NCBI GenBank assembly: GCA_035041965.1
Contig: JAPYMA010001814.1
Coordinates: forward strand, 1-64,000
Length of the DNA stretch: 64,000 nt
From: Anisakis pegreffii
Taxonomy: Eukaryota > Nematoda > Chromadorea > Rhabditida > Anisakidae
Direction of reading: 5' to 3'
This document shows positions 52,696 through 64,000 of the stretch, piece after piece. Positions within the stretch are counted from its first letter, which is position 1, and the number at the start of each line of letters is the position of its first letter. The notes below the pieces were generated by a model. That model was given only the letters and a program-made list of their open reading frames with translations. It did no database searches and was not told where the DNA came from. Made by a program: the position numbers and the translations under genes.

Positions 52696-55600
52696 ATGAT
52701 GATGGAGGAAGGTGAACGAAGAAATGGATTTTCGAATCTGTTGAAGGAGAAATTGATCGTGCAACAAGTATGGACAGGCATCAACATCAACAACAGTTGG
52801 GAACGATTAATCGTCAAATCACCGCATTCGTTAGCTGCTTTCGGTAGGTAACGCATTCGACATTCTTCATTCGTTCAATGTATTTATTGTTCACAAGAAT
52901 GATTGATATCCACACTGGATGTTCACTATAAATCACGCTCACTTCTTTTTGAGAATGAATACATCTCAGCGATCGTAAAATATTCTCGATGTTTAGAAGT
53001 TGACACATCAAACATTTACAGATGAGTTAACTTTATGAAAACATTCCATCCATACTGTAACTAAGTCATAATTGTGAATGCATGTGTACGACACAAGAGT
53101 TCATGTTCAAGCTAATGCATTAATCAAATCCTTCTTGATCTATTTTGTTGGAATCTCTTACGGAGTTCAATGATAATTATTGTTCAATTGATTGATCATT
53201 AGTCGTTGTTGATGGACTGACTTTTCGACGTTAACCGAGACAATAATCTGTCATTGATATCATGATAAGGCTTAACTGTACAAGCCGGTGAAATGCGAAT
53301 GAGATTACAGAAAAGCTAATGATGCAGTCAGTGACAAGTACGAATGATAGTGAATGTACGAGCACGAAGCTTAAGTCGACAGTAAGCCGCTTGAAAGGTG
53401 TTGATTCACCGGAGAGTAGTGGCTCATCGGTTGTGCGTAGCAGCTCGCCGCATAAGGTGACGCTAAACGATGCGGTACGCTTGAGTCCAGCTAGTACAAG
53501 GCACAAGACAAGCTTTGCACCGAGTGAGTCTGGAAGTGTACTGTACCGAACAATCTCAACAGATTCCTCTAAACTCAACTATGCACAATCGATCCTCGAC
53601 CATTCCGGGCGAAAATCCAGTAACACTTCAACAACAAGCACAACAAGTGTTTCCGTTCCAAATCGTATAATCAACGTGAGTTATGCCTACTATGATCACA
53701 AGCATCTTCTTGGTCTGGGGAGCGAACCCCGTCGGGTAGGAAAGTAGACGGGAGGGATGAGCAAAAAGTCGGAGACAACGAGGTTCCCGTCGGGGACCCC
53801 GTTCCCCGATGAAAACTAATGATAACGTCTTCACACTTTACAGCCTAGAATCATGGAAATTTGTTCAGAAATCAAATCAAACATAGACTTAGGATTAGGC
53901 TTGAGCTCAGCTTCAGGAGTAAACTTAGCTCTAGCTACTGCATAAAATCAAGTTCGAACAGATGTTCGAAAGTCGAGTGATTAAGGGATATGTGATCGAA
54001 AACATTGATCAAGTTTGTTTTTGTGGTAAGATCAACACTAAAAGCCTCTGATCAAAACTTTAATTCTCTACCATTTCAATTTGAGGAAACAATTTGAGTA
54101 ATTACAATCAATCAACTTCTCTGTTTTGGATAGACATGACTCAGTTCATACGAAATCCAATATCAGAACCAATTCAGGCGATAACCGAAGCACGAGCCGC
54201 ACTTGAAGCAGCGCACAGCTCGATGGATTTAATCGGTTCGAAAACCAACGAGATACCCAGAACAATTGCCAAAGTTCTCTCACTCCTCGAACAGGTTCTT
54301 CCCCAAACATTTCATTTTCATATATCACCATTCTAAAGCACATAAATTCTTCAAAAATCTTTCATTCATAATTCCAAATGTTGACTGAGCCTTAAAAAGA
54401 TACACAGTGAAACTTCACTTCCAAAAAAGTGCTGAATAAGGTCAATATATCTATTGAACTTATTGAATCAGCAACTAACATTCACTCAGACTTTCGATGA
54501 TTCGTTTAAACTTCGAACTCAAATAAAGACTTATCGAATTCGTTCAGCTGAGTGTTCAATGTGAACCAGATAAAATTCGTGATGAAACCAAACGACTACA
54601 TGCGACGATTGATGATTGTGCTCAGGAGGCATTCATTCTCGAGGATCGTTTCCAAATGGCTATTAAACTTACCGATAGTACGAGTGCGAAACTGGGTCGT
54701 TCAGGTACAAACTCGTATATTCCCACCTCATCATATTCGTGCACACCAAACTTCTTACCAACGTGTTTAAGCCCGTTTATGATAACTTGAAATGTTCAAC
54801 GTTCGAAAGTAAGACGGTATCACGTCAAGGTCACAATACTCATCACGCTGATTGTAAGATCAAGCAGTAATCGCTTTATAAGGTGGATCATTGTGCCATA
54901 TTGATGTCATGTACATGCTCTGTACTAGTTGTTAACTCATTCCGTTTCTCGGCTAGTAACGAACACTCGAATTCAGGTTTCATGTTGCTTGGAGACGTTA
55001 AACATTTCTGGGAGAGGACAGTGTCGTTCTGTGGTGAGATCAGTAAGCTGATCGAGTATACGCTTGATTCATCGTGCAATGCGTTCATTGCGATCATTCT
55101 CGAGCAACTCGACAAGATCTCCACCAAATCCAAGTTCCGACTAAAAGATCGCACAAGGCACGAGGTGAGGCGAAAATTTCCTGATGTTGTGACACTTAGA
55201 ACCCGAACCTTTGCCCAACATTCTACTGCGGCAACCAAATTTGTAAAATCTATTGATGAAGTGTCCTCATAACCGGCAGGCGCACTGCTGCGTCGATCGC
55301 TCTGTCTTATCAGTATTTCATATGATAACGTTCTTCAGTTTTTGCTCATTACTATCGAATGATACTATCAAAATGTAACTATGTTATACATCTGCAGCGC
55401 ATACAATTCAGACAATACATGTTATCATTAGATAGTGTTATCATCCTCGTCATATTTGAGCAGTATTATTTCGTTTACAGATCTATCAAATCTCATTGGC
55501 ATGTGTCGCATACGCATTATCAGTAAGACATCTGACAAACGCTTATTCGGCGTTCTCAAATGAATTTCTTCTGCCTCAAGTGAACGTCATCTCGAGATAT

Positions 55601-56201
55601 CCACTGCTGGGCAACAGTGAGATTGAACTGGCACATGCACATGATCAATTCAAGGAGGCAAATATGGCTTGCATGAAAGTTCGTACAATTTATTACTTCA
55701 GGGAATGTTTGCAGTTTTTTAGAAGAAGACGTGACTTGCTACCGAAGATCGTTTCTTTACATTGAAATTGCTCGAGTATTATTGATGCGGAGATTCGGAA
55801 CAATTCAGGAGATCGATCGAGTTGTGAAACAAAACCGTGCCACATCGAAACGACGTTCTATTCTTGAGCTGGATTTGGGCCTTGATCTTCACCTCAGTGA
55901 TATTTCGCTTGATTTGGATGAATTTCTAACGCCAATTGCTGAATTCAAATCGCAATCGCACTCAAAACAAACGGATAGTTTCATTGAAGTTAGTTGAGCG
56001 AGTTTTGTCAACATTGATTTCGTGCCCGCTTCACATCGCTTGTTACTTGAAGTCGTTTTATTTTTTTTGTTTCGAACAGATTTCTCACTTTAGAAACTTC
56101 ATAAACGATGAATGCATACAAATTCTAAATATTTCCAGAATAAATCGAGCAGTGTTTTCGAGAAATTCCGAGCGAATTTCACCAAGAAAGCGTCTCTATA
56201 A
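52696..56201 (+). CDS. Uncharacterised helical protein, ~9 exons, ~482 aa
   Basis: I do not recognise this family. Exons: 52696-52843, 53311 to 53664 (or 53675), 54134-54294, 54548-54704, 54977-55164, 55481-55678, 55809-55988, 56139-56201. The model closes in frame with the donor at 53664 (GTATAA). The stronger-looking donor at 53675 (GTGAGT) would need another small exon. The N-terminal part has FSNLLKEKLIVQQVWTG, then a long Ser/Thr-rich disordered region. The middle and C-terminal two-thirds are predicted mostly helical (ITEARAALEAAHSSMDLIG, KHFWERTVSFCGEISKLIE, ACVAYALSVRHL), then an acidic, Leu-patterned stretch (LELDLGLDLHLSDISLDLDE). It ends with basic KFRANFTKKASL. There are no signal peptide or catalytic motifs. 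A membrane- or lipid-associated helical bundle is possible but unsupported. The true start could be further upstream. Confidence 0.65.
53712..53815. repeat. GC-rich dispersed repeat in intron 2 of the 482-aa gene
   Basis: A block with GTCGGGGACCCCGTTCCCCGATG, GC-rich against AT-rich flanks. GTTCCCCGACGAACACT at about 4.14 kb is a near copy of its end. AAAAAGTCGG-type sequence is shared with the element at 11.0 kb. Confidence 0.5.
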
Positions 56202-56884
56202 GACGTACAGTTCAATCTCTTCAATTCGTTTTCATCAATTGTTTTGTTTGTTTTGTTCAACGCATTTTGTCTTGTTTCATTTTTATGACCAATTTGTATT
56301 CGCTACTTTTTTATCATATAAAAATAAGCAAATGATGAAATAGTGTATAGGGAATGAATAACATCCTGCCATGCTTAGTTATATCGGATGCAACGCAGAT
56401 ATTGCTCTCGCTTATCAAATACTTCCATACACCTGCTATGCAAATAAACTGAATTTTGTACACTCTATTCATGGTGTACTTACGGTACATTGCGTTCACA
56501 TGTATTTCATCCAACATAACGGCAGTCGTCAGAAAGTCGTTATTTGTGCAGTGCGTTTCATCTTATTGAAATACGTAAATGTTTCATTGAAAATAACTGA
56601 CACTAGAAGAAATTGTCAATAGTACATAAAATATTTAAGGCAAGTTAAATTCATTATGACTATCAATAAGTTAAATATCACAACTGTATTTTTTCAAGGA
56701 TTCGCAGGCACTTTCATGCGAACCTTTCACTCGAAAATGATCATCATCAGTATGAATCGACTGAGTGGGTTACATACTCGTAGTTGAATGTGTTTGTTTG
56801 TTTATAAATATAATTATCGATATTTGACTATGATTATATTTATAAGGAAATTAGCTTTGATTCGATAACAAGTATACACAACAA
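56202..56884. other. Convergent intergenic gap
   Basis: It lies between the plus-strand 482-aa gene and the minus-strand acetyltransferase and should hold both 3' ends. AT-rich; no other feature seen. Confidence 0.5.
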
Positions 56885-59404
56885 TCAAAAGGGTCTATAA
56901 ACCAATTCAATACTGTTCGTCGCATCATCGCATCGGAATATTTGTTTACCGTTTTCGTCCAACCATTCACAGTGCTTTATCTCATGCAATATTTCATAAC
57001 CAAGTTTGCGAAATAACTGAAAACTTCCAGTTACACTGATCAAAAACACGAACATAACACAAGTTGCGAAGGAGTGCTCGTCTTAAAATGTCATCTCTGC
57101 CTTAAAAAACCGACAATATAATTGATTTCGGTGGAATAAACCTGTTGAGAATTGAACGCAGACGCTTCGGTAATGCAACCTTGACAACCCATCAATTCGG
57201 CTTCATCCAAACGATACTCCAATAATTTGCGAGCTAATCCACGACGAGTGAAATGCGAATCGACTGAGATCACCACCCAATAAAGAAGTCGCTTAATACG
57301 AGGATTCACAAGGATCCATATCTGCAAACCATCGCAAAACGAATTAACGATCAAATTATTTGCATTTTATATGCACATGCACTCTGCCAATCGTTTTAGC
57401 CATTTGCTCTCTGTTATATCAGATTCTTAACCGAAACTTGAGATATGCAGGGAGAGGAGATTTTCTCAGTTTTAGTCCTGTAACACGAGAGCACATTCAG
57501 ACATATAGGGAATCAGAGAGGCAGACTTGAATTTAGGAGGATCAAATCGCTCCTCAACATTTTGTGACTGGCTTCAGGTCGAAAGATAATATTATTTCCG
57601 ATGGATTGAATACCTTATCTTCGAGTTCCGATAGAATTCTCGTAATTTTGGCCGCATTCGCATTCTGTGAATGAATATTATTTGTCACATTATTATTGTT
57701 AACGTTGTTATTGTTGTTATTTACCACTTCATTAGCGTCCTGAAAATTACTCCTTTTAACAATGCAACCATGTAGGAATAATTCCATTGCGCAGTTGCAT
57801 GCGAAATTTCACAACAAAACAAATTTCAAACATCAGACATCATCTGATAATATTTGGTTTGTTCATTAAAAAATTTATTGTTGAGACTGTGGGTGAATAC
57901 ATGAAACATGAAGTAAACAGTTTGGAGGCGTGTGAACGACGAAGATTACGTAAGAGAAACTTATCAAATCATCATCAATATCAAACTGATTATGAAATTC
58001 AATTTTAAGGGATCCAAAAAACCGACAGAATAGAATTATTTAGCTAAATACAAATGGCACGAATTGACTTCGTGGATTTGAAATTACTCAAATTCACTCG
58101 AAATAATTCCTCGGCGATGAAACTTTGTAGACGCAACGAATAACTCTTCCGCATGTGAACTGATTTTCACTCATTGTCAGTTGTTTTCGTGCATTGTATC
58201 AAATTCGTGGGCCTAAGCAAAGAATCTTTTTATTTTGATCGCCCGTGATCGTATCCAGAAGAAGTTTCCAAAAAATCAAAATTACTGATTGTTTTGAATT
58301 GATCCAAACGTAACTGAAAGATATTCGAAATATTTCTGAAATATAATATGACCACAAAATAATTTACAATTCCATTGACCGGATTGTCTTTCTCGGGCCT
58401 ATCCAATATGGACGCTAATCTCAGAGCGATAATCTTCCCTGTTCGCGTTCTCAGCAAATACGACAATGACGATGTAATGCCGGTCTTTGTCAACTCTGAA
58501 AACTAACAAATTTATTCGCTTGCTTATGCCATTATTGTTCTGTTTTCGCAAATATATCCAGAACCTTTTCGAATTGTTATCTGAATTATTATTTGTCTTG
58601 AGAGACGACTTTTTGAGAAAATTATATCCATCAAAATAAACGTTTTCTTTCTGAAATTATGGCTTGAACCATTCTTATTCGATTTCCGTCTGCTCAATTC
58701 GAGATCAGAGATAATATGGTACGCCATAAATCATATCAAATATGAGAACATTTTTTGGAGGAAATGTCTTTTGGAGACGTCTTATTGCTGCTACGTCATC
58801 CAATACATTCGACTACATTTTTAAACCAATTTCAGTAAGGAAAATTATTATGGTGGTTGTTTCCATTCTTTGAGAATAAACGTATTCAATTTGATAATGA
58901 ATCAAAACTGCGATTTTGTGTTGTTGACGTTTTTGTGTGAGATAAGAAATACTACGATAATGTGCAACGTGTCAACGTTATGCTGTCCCCTAGAACGAGT
59001 CATTCGAAAATGTGTTCTGCAGATAGCACAATGCTAACACGTAATATTTATCACTGTTTTGTCATGTAAACTTTGTCAACAACACAATGACTTTGTTTTT
59101 TTATCAACATGTGCCTTTTGAACGAGGAATGTTTCTAGCAATTGCTGCAAACCCTCGTATGGTTTCATCCAAAATACTCTTCTCACTGGCAGTGAGAGCA
59201 TTCAACGAAATACAATACGCTGACAATAGATATACCTCTAAATAGATTGATCGCATCAGATTGTGTCAATTTAATTGACCTATTCAGTGGTTCAGTGAAC
59301 AAGAAATCGCTCATTAGAAATTGCACAATATCATCGAAATCGGCTTCTGTGGCTCGATGCAATGTCAAATCACCGAAGTCGTTCGTATCCCCATTACAGT
59401 ACAT
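56885..59404 (-). CDS. GNAT-family N-acetyltransferase (aralkylamine NAT-like), 5 exons, 244 aa
   Basis: Transfers acetyl from acetyl-CoA to an amine. Exons (high to low): 59404-59236, 58495-58368, 57739-57614, 57321-57142, 57016-56885, with all phases closing. The start ATG lies 3 bases after a TTTCAG acceptor. The N-terminal GNAT strand region reads LTLHRATEADFDDIVQFL. The acetyl-CoA binding motif is VVISVDSHFTRRGLARKLL (R/Q-x-x-G-x-A type, near residues 167-172). The C-terminus has LFRKLGYEILHE, then ENGKQIFRCDDATNSIELVYR. This layout resembles insect and nematode dopamine/aralkylamine acetyltransferases, but the substrate is inferred only. Exon 3 inserts an Asn-rich stretch (residues about 106-120) not expected in the fold core. 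It is convergent with the upstream 482-aa gene. Confidence 0.85.
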
Positions 59405-59407
59405 TGC

Positions 59408-59413
59408 CTGAAA
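59408..59413 (-). promoter_or_regulatory. Candidate trans-splice acceptor of the GNAT gene
   Basis: TTTCAG on the minus strand ends three bases before the first ATG of the acetyltransferase. This is a very typical arrangement for spliced-leader addition in nematodes. Confidence 0.55.
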
Positions 59414-62160
59414 TAGCATCAATCTATTGATGTTGGAGTATTCCGTTGATTTGAACAAATCAACTTTTCAGCTGTTCATCTCTTACTGCATAAACAAACG
59501 CAAATTTTTCATCAACGAACTGGATAATGTTAGACATAACATTATCCATTATCTTGTAATGTTGGCGCTAAAATCGGCTCACACACTAGACAGAGCGAAC
59601 AAACTATTCACATGATTCACACGATTCAAAGCAAAAAAAACTGGAGACGACTGTGTACACCACCAAAAAAAGAGACTTGAGCTCGTTAAGGAGATAAAGC
59701 AATTGAGAAGCCTGCTATTCAATATAATGAGCTGCTTGAATAACATCGAGATAGTAAAGTATTGAGCCTTTTGCTAAACTTGATCATAATTAGTAATCAA
59801 GATCAACTGTATGCAAATTGGATCATCAAATGTAATCATTGAACAGAGCCGACACACTTCCTTGATATCAGTCCAGTCACTCAAGAATCCTTGTTCAAAA
59901 AATCAACCAGTTCGTTGTCCGATTATTCTACTATCTTGCATCAGGCGAGTGGAAATATATGTTCACTTATTATCAAGCATAAAATGCGAAAATACTCACA
60001 ACCAAAAAGCACTGATTTGCTACACCAAAAAATTCCATTCTATAAGAGGCTACTAAAACAAAAGCTGTTGAAAATGGGATTTGTATGGTTGAAAGCAATG
60101 ATAATGAATGTTTTTGATTATCGCCAGAAACTCATAAATGCGCGTTCATACACCCCAGCAGGCTATGCTTACCATCGAAAAGGTTCAGATGGAAGGATAA
60201 ACGAGACGCTAAAATTGGATTTGAAGAATTAAATTGTAAGCCGAACAAATTGGCAAACTGAAGATGAAACGCACACACGCATCCTGCATATATAAACAAA
60301 CAAATTCACAAAGCTATCGCTTGGGTCGTTTTTTCTAACAATAAGCACAAATTTGAATCCATTCGAGAAATCGTTAAATTGAATCTAAGCACTTCTAAAG
60401 GAAATGTAAGACCTAGTAACGGCACACTCACCTATGCCGTTCACCTGTTCAGCAAAACACTATAAGAGTAGACGATTTCAAAAGGAAAATGCTGTCGTAA
60501 AGTATTTGGATACCATGAATAATTAATTTTCATTTTGAAAAAAAAATGAACGCATCAAGCATCTCAATGCTGAATATTTGCTCTTCAATTTACTGAGCGT
60601 ATTTGCTTATGGATCTAGCCGAGTACTTTCAACAAAAGAACACAAAGAAAAAATTAATTTCGTTGAAATTAAAACCAAACTTTTTTTTCCTTCTTTCAAC
60701 TCGAAGCATTTTATAAGTGATACAGTTATATGTGAATATCACAATGTTGTCAGTTCTATTTAGTTTCGCTTACTAAGTCAACTTTCGGAACTTTTTTGAG
60801 ATCGATTTTTTCGATTCAAAATGGAAAAAATTTCATAGCATTAGTAGCACTTTATAACTGACCAAAGTATTTTCAACGAACCAAATAAACGAAGCGACTT
60901 TCGTCGAATAATGAAGATAAATATCCTGTGTATTGAATCAGTTCGGGCAAATTTGAGAACCTAATCTGACAGTTGTCCATCGTGCTAATCCACAAATAAT
61001 TCGTTCAGATAATCTAATGAGGTTCCATTTCATTGTCAATAGACTCACCAAAAAGATGAACGGCCAACTGCTCTCAGTGGCCTTCATTGACTGATTGAAA
61101 GCTGTACGTCAACCCAAAATTCGCAGTAAGTTTGAGATGGCGGAAACGAAGCGGAAAATCAAAATCTTTCGACCGAGCAATAAATAATGAAATGACCGAA
61201 GCTATGCGTCCAGAGGGAGCACCGAAAGGAATTATTAATACGAGTTATGATTTGTACTCCTAAGATAAACATTCCGATAGACCTTCACTGCAAATTTCGT
61301 CGTTAAAGAGTACAAAACATCGATCTTAAACGCTCAACTGATTCGAATGCTTTTAACTGAGAGAGAGAGGAATTGCATCGAAAAACTGATTGTGTGCATG
61401 AGCAAGAATACAAACATTAATGTGAATATCAGTATCGCTATTGATTTGAATATCAGTAATCGTGTAACGATGATAAAGTTTCTTATGAAATTTTATTATG
61501 CTAAGGAAACACTCGTTAACATGCAATGGGGGATTATAAACGAAAGAATACATTGAGCAAGCAAGGAACAATGCCAGCGCTCACAATTAATTGAATTCAT
61601 AGAATGCTGCAGAAGATTATTCATATGCAGAAACGAGAACCTTCATTGATCTTCATTGAGACATTACAAACTGTTATAAGTTCGTTAGAAAAATATAAAA
61701 AAATTGAAGTTATAAGGCGGAGGAGGTTGAAATGGGATAACACGAGAAAAAAATAGCCCCATTCGATGTAACATAACGCTAGAAATGTTGAAAAGTTCAA
61801 ATGAAGCACGCAATGTGATATACATGAGAAAATAGAATATTTTCAAAAATCCTAAAAAATATCCTCATTCTAAGGCTGGAATTTGAGGCATATTGATTTC
61901 GATAACTCAACTCATTTGATACTGAATGTTTTCTAATACAACTTATCGTACACATATAGAGTTGATTCGATTTGAAGTGCATAAAGTGGAAAATATCGCA
62001 AATGGATTGAAGAATACGAGGAATAATTAGATGTCGCAACTGTATCGTGAAATGAACGGTTTTTCAATCAGTGACTGCACTCGATATCAGCACAATAAAG
62101 TGAGACAGAGGAGATGAGCGAGGAGATTTGGAATGAGAGTGCATTCGCTGATTAGTGAAG
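59414..62160. other. Intergenic region; no gene recognised
   Basis: AT-rich. The frame at 59891-60232 begins without ATG and shows no motif or splice context, so it is not called. Nothing else is supportable. Confidence 0.45.
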
Positions 62161-62161
62161 C

Positions 62162-62404
62162 TCATGAAAAATGGCGATGGATAATGGTGATTTTAGAGGA
62201 AGAAGCAGCATTTGATGCATGATGAAACACCATTTGTTCGGTTGGAATCAATAAATCATCTATGGATGCCTGGTTGGGTACGGAATGCAAGGATGCGATA
62301 ATGCTATGAGGGTGGTGGTGATCATTAGGATTCGACTTAATTAGGATGAAAGGCGTTGAGGATATCACATAAGAAGCAAGCAGAAAAATAGCAGCAACAC
62401 GCAT
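62162..62404 (-). CDS. Small putative secreted protein, 80 aa
   Basis: A single exon with a true ATG two bases after an acceptor-like CTGAAG. Residues 1 to about 17 form a convincing signal peptide (RVAAIFLLASYVISSTPF). The rest is hydrophilic with a His run (DHHHPH) and no cysteines or dibasic cleavage sites. I do not recognise it. A secreted peptide or a first exon of a longer gene are both possible; chance is not excluded. Confidence 0.4.
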   Translation of the reverse strand: MRVAAIFLLASYVISSTPFILIKSNPNDHHHPHSIIASLHSVPNQASIDDLLIPTEQMVFHHASNAASSSKITIIHRHFS

Positions 62405-64000
62405 TCCTTCAGTTGAGAATCTTTCTTCGCTATTTCTCTGGTATATTCTTTCACTGCTGATGAATCAAATATCTTCTACCAATCGTAATTACCCTGCACT
62501 TCAACAATAATTACAATCTCCAAATATTCATCATAGCGCATTTCGTGAAAATCAATTCAGGTGTTAAGTTGGAGTCATCAGAACATGCGTAATGAATTTC
62601 GTAACGCAGCAACGGCACTATCTAAGCACTGTGAGAGAGTTGATCGAGATGAGTGACAAGTAAGAAAATAATTCAGTACACGTGATGAAGTATTCTGTGA
62701 AAAAATTCCGGTTTTGGTAATTTCACGATCAATTGAGCCAGATCAATCAATATGAGTGAAGGAGGTTCATTGTATTGGTTGAATAACAGCCGTCCGTTGA
62801 ACGAGTAAGTAATCGTCTACTCAACAACAATGTGGATTGTGCGATTCATGATGCGACAGATGACGCTTTGACTTTCGAATACTCATCAAGCGCTTTCATG
62901 TGTCACTATTGCCAACCAGTGTCGATTATACATTTCCTTCGATACATCATCTGTTATGACGGCTTAAGCTCAGCCAGACTTCAACACGGATGCATCAATT
63001 GTGTGCGATTAATCCACCATTCATTACACTCAACAACAAGTCATTACGTGTGCTTAACTGCAAATTTTCAGTTACTCCGTCATGTCGTAAAAACCATTGT
63101 CACTCTTCAGTCGCTCTAAATGAAGCGAAAGTCATAAATTTTTAATGCAAGAAAGTCAGCGTTGTCGCAAACGAGTTGAAGTTATCAATTTCAATGATAG
63201 TCATGATGAAACTGCTCTCGTAGGATGCATAATCGAACAGATGATATCCAGTGCTCGCTGATTCAATCAGTAGGATCCTGAAAACAAATCATTGGGATAA
63301 AGTGAGCGTCTAGCTAGCAGATTAGCGATTTCGTTATATGTGGCAACTTTTGGTGAAGTTTATTCGATCTGAAAGATATAATATCCATTCGAATTTGTTA
63401 TTTCTATTGCATATCAGAACGGCAGTTTTTTTATATGTTAGCGGTATATTTGATCAAGAAAGAAACGAGTGATCAATAGAAACTGGACTGAAACAAATCA
63501 AAAAGGATGTATCACAATTTAGACAATGAAAGAGCAAATCCATGCTTAATGGTGCGAAGCAACAGTGACTACATCGTCAGTAAATTTCAGATCTTTATAT
63601 CTTTTATGATTTTGCAGTATGAAAAAGTGTGAAGTTCTTAAGAATGAGGTTTTCGAATACGTTTGGATCCATGTCAGTTGTGTTCAAACTGAATTTTATG
63701 CAGCAAAAAAAAATTCATGATCAGGATTATAAATAGATCAAGAGCATCACAACCTCACATCATATTGATGCTTTAAGTGAAAAGTTTTTTATGAGAATGC
63801 TGTCAGAAAATTGAGATGCTCAAAAGTGGTATGGCAGTTTTCAATGAAAAAGCATTGATGCATGTCACGTTTGCAATTCTGTCATTCCTGATGAGAATGA
63901 GCGCATTGAAATGAGAGTGCTGATCATCTGAGTGAAACCGAATGCGATTGCTTGCAGCAACGAACATAATTTGATGGAGAAGGCAACCAAGTAATTTGCT
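62405..64000. other. Right edge; no gene recognised
   Basis: Short ORFs only. No splice-linked exon, repeat or motif that I can support. Confidence 0.4.

Noticed and set aside
59891..60232. 113-codon plus-strand frame
   Set aside because: Opens with TTG; no domain or exon signals.
1..64000. CRISPR arrays, phage, integrons or bacterial operons
   Set aside because: The gene structure is clearly eukaryotic and no such features are seen.

Overview
This is eukaryotic, AT-rich DNA, most likely from a nematode and, by inference, perhaps a parasitic one with medium-length introns. Coding regions are split into many short exons with GT-AG introns. Several start codons lie a few to about 75 bases downstream of a TTTCAG-type acceptor, as expected for spliced-leader trans-splicing. 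One gene encodes an insulin-like peptide of the invertebrate type. There are no rRNAs, convincing tRNAs, CRISPR arrays or prokaryote-style operons. Layout, left to right: 1-8.8 kb has no gene I can recognise. It holds decayed tandem repeats (1.15-2.3 kb and 5.1-5.8 kb), a perfect 37-bp-arm hairpin at 3.0 kb and AAT/AAC microsatellites at 7.7-8.0 kb. From 8.8 to 23.2 kb, four genes lie head-to-tail on the minus strand. In transcription order they are an uncharacterised 454-residue acidic/Ser-rich protein, TRAPP subunit 6 (ER-Golgi traffic), mitochondrial ribosomal protein S34 and CTP synthase. From 26.7 to 30.0 kb there is a plus-strand type II phosphatidylinositol 4-kinase. From 30 to 39.5 kb the DNA is gene-poor, with mosaic direct and inverted repeats around 37.2-38.4 kb. 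From 39.6 to 42.8 kb there is an insulin-like peptide gene with a TATA-type promoter candidate, a long leader, and a hairpin in its single intron. From 43 to 52 kb nothing complete was recognised, but there is a candidate terminal exon at 48.0 kb, repeats, and a coding remnant with an in-frame stop at 51.7-52.0 kb. From 52.7 to 56.2 kb there is an uncharacterised 482-residue plus-strand gene, and from 56.9 to 59.4 kb a minus-strand GNAT acetyltransferase. A small secreted-peptide ORF lies at 62.2-62.4 kb. Function: the recognised genes are mostly housekeeping (nucleotide synthesis, mitochondrial translation, vesicle tethering, phosphoinositide signalling) with one hormone-like peptide. The two lipid/membrane genes (TRAPPC6, PI4K2) both act at Golgi/endosomal membranes, but nothing in the sequence links them directly. 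Exon joins were worked out by reading phase by hand. In five multi-exon genes the phases close exactly. The TRAPPC6 model has one join that does not work with a GT donor, and the 454- and 482-residue models each depend on a chosen donor.
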